35,793 nt of DNA. Origin: Marinimicrobium sp. (GTDB taxonomy: Bacteria; Pseudomonadota; Gammaproteobacteria; Pseudomonadales; Cellvibrionaceae). The stretch is from NCBI GenBank assembly GCA_027322215.1, contig DAHVRW010000008.1, positions 1 to 35,793 on the forward strand. The letters run 5' to 3'. Numbering within the stretch: the first letter of the stretch is position 1; each line of letters begins with the position of its first letter. A program made the position numbers and the translations under genes. The notes beneath the pieces are model-generated. The model saw only the letters and a list, made by a program, of their open reading frames with translations. It was not told where the DNA came from and ran no database searches. Below, one piece after another: positions 29,089 to 35,793 of the stretch.

Positions 29089-30405
29089 ATGAAAAAATTG
29101 ATTGGAGTACTGGTTGTCGCCGTAGGTGCTTATCTGGGGTTAACCTACTATGGCGGTTACGCCGGTGAGCGGGCGTTTAAGCAGCAACTCGAGCAAAGCG
29201 CCGTCCAAGGTGAAGTGCATGGCTATGAGGTGGAGCTGGTCAGTTATGACCGCGGCTTCATGTCCGCCGACATGGTTATGACAGTGCGCATGGATCTGAC
29301 CAGCATGGGCCTGGATGAGGTCGCACTAACCAGTAACACGAAGATCCAGCACGGCCCCATTATGTTCACCAATCGGGGCGTCAAACTGGGGCTGTTCGCG
29401 GCGGAATCGCAGTTGGAGCTGGTCACCAACGATGATGGGTTGAACCAATGGCTCAATGAGCTGGTGGCGCAGGTCCTTGATGACAGCCTGATGATTGGTC
29501 ACTTCAACCAGTCCTACACCGGTTTCGTCACAGTGCCGGAGCTGGATCAAACCGTCGGAGAGGGGCTACTAAAGTTCGAGGGCGGAGAGCTCTTGGTTAA
29601 AGGCAACTATGATGGCCGGCATGCCCAGGGACAGTTGGAGCTGGGGGCCTTGCACTTTAACGATGGTGACAGTGCCACTTGGATGCTCAGCCCTTCGAAG
29701 CTGGATTTTGATATCCATATGCTGGACGACATGGTGAACTACGAAGGCCAGATGCGCTATCAGGCCGACAGCTTGACCGTGTCGGTGGCTGGAGCGCCGG
29801 AGTTTGTGTTGGCGGATGTGGGAATGCGGATGTCCCAGGATTTGGTCACCGAACGCCTGGACTCCCAAGTGGCCTTTACCGTGGGTGAAGTCCAGGGCAG
29901 CCCGATTGCCACCAAAAATGTAATTTACGAAGTAACGCTCAAGCAGGTTTCTCCGGCCGCCGTAGCCGCGTGGCAGGGGCTGGCCCAAGACCTTCAGCAG
30001 CCCTCGGGCGAGCTGGACTTCAGTGCCTATCAGGCTGAGTTGATGGAAGTGCTGGAGCTATTACTGCAAGAGGGACTGCAAGCCAAAGCCCATATAGGAG
30101 CCGATGTACTCGATGGCGATGTGAGCATGACTCTGGAGGCTAACTATGTGGGCCTGCCGGGCGGTCGCGCTCTGTCAGAGGTGGTAGAAGTCATGGATTA
30201 CTTTGCCATTGCCGACGCTGATCTGGAGGTCAAACTGTCCGAGTCGGTGCTGATGCAGACGCCTTTGTATTTCATGTTGGCCCAATATCTGGACAGCTAC
30301 TTTACCCAGGAGGGCGATCATTTTGTCATGCGCGCTTCACTCCAGGGGGGCCAGTTGAGCATCGCTGGTGAGCTGTTTCCGCTGGAGTTTTTAGTCGGCG
30401 GCTGA
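29089..30405 (+). CDS. DUF945 / YdgA family protein
   Basis: 438 aa. N-terminal 'KKLIGVLVVAVGAYLGLTYYGGYAGERAFKQQLEQ', 'VSYDRGFMSADM', C-terminal 'YFTQEGDHFVMRASLQGGQLSIAGE'. Confidence 0.8.
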   Translation: MKKLIGVLVVAVGAYLGLTYYGGYAGERAFKQQLEQSAVQGEVHGYEVELVSYDRGFMSADMVMTVRMDLTSMGLDEVALTSNTKIQHGPIMFTNRGVKLGLFAAESQLELVTNDDGLNQWLNELVAQVLDDSLMIGHFNQSYTGFVTVPELDQTVGEGLLKFEGGELLVKGNYDGRHAQGQLELGALHFNDGDSATWMLSPSKLDFDIHMLDDMVNYEGQMRYQADSLTVSVAGAPEFVLADVGMRMSQDLVTERLDSQVAFTVGEVQGSPIATKNVIYEVTLKQVSPAAVAAWQGLAQDLQQPSGELDFSAYQAELMEVLELLLQEGLQAKAHIGADVLDGDVSMTLEANYVGLPGGRALSEVVEVMDYFAIADADLEVKLSESVLMQTPLYFMLAQYLDSYFTQEGDHFVMRASLQGGQLSIAGELFPLEFLVGG

Positions 30406-30491
30406 TCGCCTGACGAAAGTGCCATCACCCGCGTGCACGGAGTGCGCGCGGGAGTTGTACAAACTAAGGATTGACAAGGAATTGTTGAGAA

Positions 30492-31208
30492 TCAGGACAC
30501 CGCGCCGGTCGTTCGCACCCGTTTGCTGCCTTTAACCGGTTGCGTTTTGCGCGCTTCCTGACGACGTTCGATGCCGCTATCGATCACATTTTTTAGGGCA
30601 ATCAAAAAGCCGGCCACTAAAAATGCACCCGGTGGCAAAATGGCCACTAAAAAGCCTTGGTAATTGGAGAATACGGTTACCGTCCAGCCCCGCGCGCCTT
30701 CACCAAACAGCAGATGCATATTGGCGAACAAAGTCCCGCTGCCCAGCAGTTCTCTAATGGCTCCAATCGCGACCAATACCAATAAAAACCCCATGCCCAT
30801 GCTCAAGCCGTCTACCGTGGAGGGCAGCAGTTTATTCTTGCTGGCGAACGCATCGGCGCGCCCGAGAATGGCGCAGTTGGTGACAATCAGTGGAATAAAA
30901 ATGCCCAGAATTGAGTACAGCTCGTAAGTAAACGCGTTCATGAGTAGTTCGATGCAAGTGGTCAGGGCAGCGATAATCATGACGAACGCCGGCAGGCGCA
31001 CCGCGTCGCTCACGCCTTTACGAATTAACGACACCGCCATGTTGGAGCTGGTCACAACCACCAACGTGGCCAGGCCGAGCCCGAGGGCGTTAACCACCGA
31101 ACCGGTGACCGCCAACAAAGGGCATAGCCCGAGCAGTTGCACCAACGCCGGGTTATTACTCCAAAGACCATTTTTGCTAATTTGTCCGTAATCGACCGTC
31201 TCACTCAT
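30492..31208 (-). CDS. rnfE: Rnf electron transport complex subunit RnfE
   Basis: 238 aa. '[39 protein letters not shown]', '[21 protein letters not shown]'. Confidence 0.95.
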   Translation of the reverse strand: MSETVDYGQISKNGLWSNNPALVQLLGLCPLLAVTGSVVNALGLGLATLVVVTSSNMAVSLIRKGVSDAVRLPAFVMIIAALTTCIELLMNAFTYELYSILGIFIPLIVTNCAILGRADAFASKNKLLPSTVDGLSMGMGFLLVLVAIGAIRELLGSGTLFANMHLLFGEGARGWTVTVFSNYQGFLVAILPPGAFLVAGFLIALKNVIDSGIERRQEARKTQPVKGSKRVRTTGAVS

Positions 31209-31223
31209 AGAACCACCTAATCG

Positions 31224-31889
31224 TTAATGCATGCTCGCGGCGTGGCTAGTGTCCGTATCCGCTGTTGAGGTTGTGGCGAACAACAGCTCGCGATATTCGT
31301 CGACGAACTCCAGGGTGCGGCGCACCTGACGAACAACCGCACGGGGAGTAATTGTGGCGCCGGTGAACTGGTCAAAGTCGCCGCCGTCTTTGCGCACCGC
31401 CCAGCGTTCGGCGGGCGGCTGGCCCAGCGCGCGGCCGTCGAAACTAAGAATCCAGTCGTCGCGGCTCAAGTCTAACTTATCGCCCAATCCCGGCGTTTCC
31501 CGGTGGGCGAGAACGCGCACCCCCGCTAAGGTGCCATCGCGATTGACCCCTACCAACATGGAGATCGCTCCGCTATACCCATCCGGTGCGACGCTGGGGA
31601 TGATTACGCCGGTGATCTCCTGATTCATACGAGCACGGTGAATCAAACCGCCGTTCGCCAGGCCCAATTGCGCCCACGCCGGCTCGGGTATGCTCAGGGT
31701 ATCCTCCAACAAATTGTTGGTGTGCTGTTCGTCGGGGATAATCTCGGTCAGCGCCGCCTGGGCAGCGGCCCGCTCGGCTTGCGCAATATGCTCTCGGGTC
31801 AGCTGATAAGTGCCTCCGAGCAATGCGGCCGTTACCAGCGCGAAGCTCGCCAGCAAAAGACTGTTTTTACCAATGGATCGGCCGAGCAT
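31224..31889 (-). CDS. rnfG: Rnf electron transport complex subunit RnfG
   Basis: 221 aa. FMN-attachment-type motif 'DQFTGATITPRAVVRQV'; 'HRETPGLGDK'. TAATG overlap with rnfD. Confidence 0.94.
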   Translation of the reverse strand: MLGRSIGKNSLLLASFALVTAALLGGTYQLTREHIAQAERAAAQAALTEIIPDEQHTNNLLEDTLSIPEPAWAQLGLANGGLIHRARMNQEITGVIIPSVAPDGYSGAISMLVGVNRDGTLAGVRVLAHRETPGLGDKLDLSRDDWILSFDGRALGQPPAERWAVRKDGGDFDQFTGATITPRAVVRQVRRTLEFVDEYRELLFATTSTADTDTSHAASMH

Positions 31890-32935
31890 TATTGCTCTCC
31901 TTTATCGAGTGCAGAGCGGCTTTTCTTGTGTCCGTAAGTGCGCGGAACCGTGTAGTAATCGATAAAGGGCGCAGCGAAGTTCATCAGCAAAACCGCAAAG
32001 GCGATGGCGTCCGGATAGTTACTCCAGTGGCGCATCACATACAGTAACACGCCCACCAAAACCCCGCAGACCAGTCGCCCCCGATTGCTCACCGCGCTGG
32101 TCACCGGGTCGGTGAGAATAAAAAACGCGCCGAGCATGGTGGCGCCGGACAATAAATGAAGTAGGGGCGAGCCGCCGCTGTTGGAGCTGCCTCCGTCGTA
32201 AAACAGCGCCGCCATAATTGTCAGCGTCACCAGCATGCTTACCGGCGCATGCCATGTGAATACCCGTTGATAGAGCAAAAATAAACCGCCCAGCAGAAAG
32301 CCAATGTTGACCCATTCCCAGCCCGCGCCGGCCCAAAGCCCGGTGCTCAGCGTCGGATCCGTCTGGTACAGGTCTTCCATCAGCACGCTGGTGTTTTGCG
32401 ATAGCACATCCAAAGGCGTGGCCGCGGTGTAGCCGTCGATGGGAACGCCGGCCCAAATCTGCCGCATGCCTTCGATAAAGCCCACCTGATCGGCCAGCAC
32501 GCCTGCCGGCGCCGCCCATTGGGTAATGGGTACGGGAAATGAAATCAGGAGAACCACATACCCGACCATGGCGGGATTAAATGGGTTAAAACCCATGCCG
32601 CCGTACAATTGCTTGGCAAGGATAATCGCCGTCATGCTGCCAACAACCACCAGCCACCAAGGGCAGTACGGAGGCAGAGCCATGCCGAGCAGAACACCGG
32701 TCACCAGGGCTGTGCAATCGCGCAGGTAGAACATCACCGGGCGGCGGCGCAGCTTCATTACCAAGGCTTCGCACAGTACCGCCGTGATGCAGGCCAGTGC
32801 GACGTTGAACAGACTGCCCCACCCAAAGAACAGCGTCAGAGCCAACAGGCCCGGCACCGTGGCCACAAGTACCAGGCGCATGATCTGGCCGGTGTCTCGT
32901 CGAATATGTGTATGGGGTGAGCTTACCCGTAACAT
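31889..32935 (-). CDS. rnfD: Rnf electron transport complex subunit RnfD
   Basis: Likely start MLRVSSPHTHIRRDTGQIM with upstream AAGGA (the ORF track extends to 33004). 'GGMGFNPFNPAMVGYVVLLISFP', 'LSGATMLGAFFILTDPVTSAVSNRGRL'. Confidence 0.94.
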   Translation of the reverse strand: MLRVSSPHTHIRRDTGQIMRLVLVATVPGLLALTLFFGWGSLFNVALACITAVLCEALVMKLRRRPVMFYLRDCTALVTGVLLGMALPPYCPWWLVVVGSMTAIILAKQLYGGMGFNPFNPAMVGYVVLLISFPVPITQWAAPAGVLADQVGFIEGMRQIWAGVPIDGYTAATPLDVLSQNTSVLMEDLYQTDPTLSTGLWAGAGWEWVNIGFLLGGLFLLYQRVFTWHAPVSMLVTLTIMAALFYDGGSSNSGGSPLLHLLSGATMLGAFFILTDPVTSAVSNRGRLVCGVLVGVLLYVMRHWSNYPDAIAFAVLLMNFAAPFIDYYTVPRTYGHKKSRSALDKGEQ

Positions 32936-33082
32936 GAGTTTGCGGTCCTTGGTTAAATCAGTACGCCGCTTAGCGGTGTCTGTCAGGGTTTTATTGTCGA
33001 GCAAGTGGTCGCGGGCGTCGCGGTAATCACTCGGATATACGTGTCCGGAATGTGGCGCCTTGGGTTATTCGGGCTGGCGGAA

Positions 33083-35335
33083 TTACTGCTGCGCTAATAA
33101 CTGTTGCAACCTTTCGTCCAGCTTGTCCACTGCGGTACGAAATGCCTCGACATTTTCGTCGTTGTCCGCCTCGGCTTTTTCGAGACGCGAGCGGGCTTTT
33201 TCAAGACGCGCCTTGAGCGCATCGATCTGATTTCTCAGCTTCTCCTCGGCACTCATCGTGGCCAGGGCGGCGGCTTTGGCCTTGGCTCTTTCAATGGCCA
33301 ACGCGGCTTGGTCGGTATCGCTGCGGGAGGCGGAGCTGGGCTGTGCCACGGTACTCGGAGTCAGCTCGTTCAACTCTTTTTGAGTGCTCGCCAGCTTTTC
33401 TTTAAGTTTGATCACGCCCTGTGCCAACGCGTCGGCGGTGTCACTGCCCTGCGCGCGGGCGTCGGCGGCTTTCTGCTCGGCCTTGGCCAGTCGCTTGGAC
33501 AAAGACTCGACACTGGAGCGCAATTTGTCTTCCGGCGTCATGCTCATCTTGGCCTGCGCCCGAGCGATTGCCGCGGCCACGGGGTCGGTCGCCTCGTTAG
33601 CGTTACTGGCGTCAAGTGCTTGGAGTTTCTTCTCCACTTCGTGAACTTTAAGTTCCGCTTGCTTGATGCGCGCTTGCTGCTTGGCCAGCTGTTCCTCGGT
33701 GACGGTACCGCCGGGCTCATTGGCAACCAGCGGTTCACTGGCTTTAGCCAGGCTGTTCTTCGCTGCCGCCAGGTTACGTTCCAGCCTGGCCCGCTGCGTT
33801 TTCAGTGAGTCATCGCCGGCGGGTGCCTGAGCGGTGGCCGGGGGCTCGGGAGTCTCGACCTTTTGCTCCGCCAACTTGCGCTTGGCCTCTTCGGCTGCCA
33901 GTCGGCGAGCGGCCCGCTTGGCTTCTCGTTCGGCCTCTTCTTTGGCGATCCGCTCCTGGCGAAACTCAAAACGTCGACGCGCTCGTGCTGATTTGTCTTT
34001 CTCTATCTGTTCCTGACGGATGCTGCCTTTGGCGGCGCGGTAGTATTGCACCAACGGAATATTGCTCGGGCAAACATACGAGCAGGCGCCGCATTCGATG
34101 CAGTCGAACAGGTTGTGGCTCTCTAGCTTTTCGTGATCCTCGGCGATGGCGTACCAATACAGCTGTTGTGGCAGCAGACTGGCCGGGCAGGCTTCGGCAC
34201 ATAAGCCGCAGCGTATGCACGCCTGGGCTGGTGCCGGGGGCGGCAGCTCCGATTTGCTGGGTGCCAGAATGCAGTTGGTGGTTTTGATCACCGGTACCGA
34301 TGCATCCGGCAAACTAAAGCCCATCATGGGCCCACCCATGACCAGCCGCGAGGCCTGGCGTGGGTCGAATCCGTGTTGCTCGAGCAAGTAATTGATGGGG
34401 GTGCCTAACAACACCTCCACATTGCGCTGAGTTTGCAGGGCTTCACCGACCACGGTGGTAATGCGCGATACCAGCGGTTCGCCAAAACGCACGGCGCGGT
34501 ACACGGCGGCAGCCGTGCCTACGTTTTGACACACAACACCGATGCTGGCGGGGATCTGTCCACTGGGTACTTCCTGACCGGTGAGAATTTGAATCAGCTG
34601 TTTCTCACCGCCCGAAGGGTATTTAGTGGGAAAAGAGACCACTTGTATTTCGGTACCGGCGGCGGCTTTGCGCAGGGCGGCGATGGCGTCGGGCTTGTTG
34701 TCTTCCACGCCCACCAGTACATGCTCGGGATGGTTGAGCAGTTTGGCCAGTATCAGCGCCCCGGCGATCACATCATCGGCACGGGTTTGCATCAAAATGT
34801 CATCGGCGGTGATGTAGGGTTCGCATTCCGTGCCGTTGATGATCAGAGTATTTATTTGATGATCGGCGCGCGGGTTGAGCTTGACCGATGTGGGAAAGCC
34901 GGCGCCACCGAGCCCGGCAATGCCCGCTGCCCGAATTCGGCTCAGTAATTCATCCTTGTCGGCGTCAAGGTAATCTTCGAGCGGGTTTAGCTCCACCCAT
35001 TGATCGGCGCCATCGGGTTCAATAACAATGCATGGCGCACTCATGCCCGACGGGTGCGGAACTAAGTGGTCCTCAATCGCGGTAACCTGACCGGAGGTGG
35101 GCGCATGCACGCTCGCGCTGAATATGCCCTCGGCATCGGCAATTAGTTGGCCGCCGAGCACACGCTCGCCAACCGTTACCACCGGTTTCGCGGCGGTGCC
35201 AATATGCTGGTTCAGCGGCAGTACCAAGGTGGGCGGCAGAGGCACTTTCCCCAGCGGAAGCTGCAGGGATTGCGCCTTGTTCTCTGGCGGATGGATACCG
35301 CCGGGAATTTCCCAGGTTTTGATTAAACTACCCAT
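33083..35335 (-). CDS. rnfC: Rnf electron transport complex subunit RnfC with long coiled-coil-like C-terminal extension
   Basis: 750 aa. 'WEIPGGIHPPENK', 'GIAGLGGAGFPTSVKL', two 4Fe-4S motifs 'CIRCGLCAEACP' and 'CIECGACSYVCP', then an Ala/Lys/Glu-rich tail. Confidence 0.95.
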   Translation of the reverse strand: MGSLIKTWEIPGGIHPPENKAQSLQLPLGKVPLPPTLVLPLNQHIGTAAKPVVTVGERVLGGQLIADAEGIFSASVHAPTSGQVTAIEDHLVPHPSGMSAPCIVIEPDGADQWVELNPLEDYLDADKDELLSRIRAAGIAGLGGAGFPTSVKLNPRADHQINTLIINGTECEPYITADDILMQTRADDVIAGALILAKLLNHPEHVLVGVEDNKPDAIAALRKAAAGTEIQVVSFPTKYPSGGEKQLIQILTGQEVPSGQIPASIGVVCQNVGTAAAVYRAVRFGEPLVSRITTVVGEALQTQRNVEVLLGTPINYLLEQHGFDPRQASRLVMGGPMMGFSLPDASVPVIKTTNCILAPSKSELPPPAPAQACIRCGLCAEACPASLLPQQLYWYAIAEDHEKLESHNLFDCIECGACSYVCPSNIPLVQYYRAAKGSIRQEQIEKDKSARARRRFEFRQERIAKEEAEREAKRAARRLAAEEAKRKLAEQKVETPEPPATAQAPAGDDSLKTQRARLERNLAAAKNSLAKASEPLVANEPGGTVTEEQLAKQQARIKQAELKVHEVEKKLQALDASNANEATDPVAAAIARAQAKMSMTPEDKLRSSVESLSKRLAKAEQKAADARAQGSDTADALAQGVIKLKEKLASTQKELNELTPSTVAQPSSASRSDTDQAALAIERAKAKAAALATMSAEEKLRNQIDALKARLEKARSRLEKAEADNDENVEAFRTAVDKLDERLQQLLAQQ
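33086..33586 (-). repeat. Diverged tandem duplication in the RnfC C-terminal tail
   Basis: Unit A (33356-33586) DPVAAAIARAQAK...MTPEDKLRSSVESLSKRLAKAEQKA...ADALAQGVIKLKEKL and unit B (33086-33313) DQAALAIERAKAK...MSAEEKLRNQIDALKARLEKARSRL...VEAFRTAVDKLDERL align along their length. Confidence 0.85.
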
Positions 35336-35793
35336 TAAGCCGCTTTACCTGTATCACCGCCATCGCGGTCCGTGGCGATGAGTCGTAGGGTTTGTTCGGT
35401 CGGAATCGGTTTTTGCCACTGCCATTCTTTAATGCTCGTTTCTACGGGCACCATTTCAATGCAGTCCACAGGGCAGGGATCGACACACAGATCACAGCCC
35501 GTGCACTCATCCGCGATTACCGTGTGCATTTGCCGCGCCGCTCCGATAATGGCGTCCACGGGGCAGGCCTGAATGCATTTGGTGCAGCCAATGCACTCGT
35601 CTTCGCGAATGAAGGCGACTGTTTTTACCTCGGACTCTTCGCCGTGCTCGGCGTCCAGGCTCGGCGCCTCAACATCGAGCAGGTCGGCCAGGGCATTGAT
35701 GGTGCTCTGACCGCCGGGCGGACACTTGTTGATGGCATCGCCGTTGGCGATGGCCTGCGCATAGGGCCGACAGCCGGGGTAGCCGCACTGGCC
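35335..35793 (-). CDS. rnfB: Rnf electron transport complex subunit RnfB (5' end beyond window)
   Basis: The frame stays open past the 74-aa track ORF to the window edge: '...[29 protein letters not shown]...', '[20 protein letters not shown]', '[21 protein letters not shown]'. Stop overlaps the rnfC ATG (TAATG). Confidence 0.94.
   Translation of the reverse strand, partial: GQCGYPGCRPYAQAIANGDAINKCPPGGQSTINALADLLDVEAPSLDAEHGEESEVKTVAFIREDECIGCTKCIQACPVDAIIGAARQMHTVIADECTGCDLCVDPCPVDCIEMVPVETSIKEWQWQKPIPTEQTLRLIATDRDGGDTGKAA

Noticed and set aside
1-35793. Defence island, prophage, integron or biosynthetic cluster
   Set aside because: No transposase, integrase, restriction, toxin-antitoxin, Cas, NRPS/PKS or phage signatures; gene content is core metabolism and respiration.

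Overview
This window looks like ordinary chromosomal DNA from a gammaproteobacterium. The gene complement suggests a marine, Cellvibrionales-like lineage, but that placement is inference only. From left to right it contains: the 23S-5S spacer, a 5S rRNA and its terminator; yqcC, dinG and a plsB-like acyltransferase (minus strand); a REC-GGDEF-REC diguanylate cyclase; pyrB; a DUF2971 protein; a short glpD-like dehydrogenase; argS; a DECR-type SDR and a pterin dehydratase; a retropepsin-like protease; a beta-carbonic anhydrase; sbcB; argG; a complete cbb3 oxidase locus (ccoNOQP-ccoGHIS plus a TauE/SafE-like protein); a BamA/TamA-like outer-membrane protein, gloA and a DUF945/YdgA protein; and an rnf operon (rnfE, G, D, C and partial rnfB) running off the right edge. 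I saw no CRISPR array, transposase, integrase, tRNA, phage gene or recognisable defence island, and no clearly new multi-gene system. The observations most worth a second look are local: (1) CcoG has Gly in place of the third Cys of its first 4Fe-4S motif; (2) a perfect 14-bp palindrome TTGCGTTAACGCAA lies just upstream of ccoN, downstream of a near-consensus Anr/FNR box; (3) the adjacent, unrelated genes pyrB and the DUF2971 gene share an exact 10-residue peptide, EERFDSQEEA; (4) a TTG-start ORF not in the ORF track lies upstream of argG and has clustered rare Arg codons; (5) RnfC carries a duplicated, coiled-coil-like C-terminal module.
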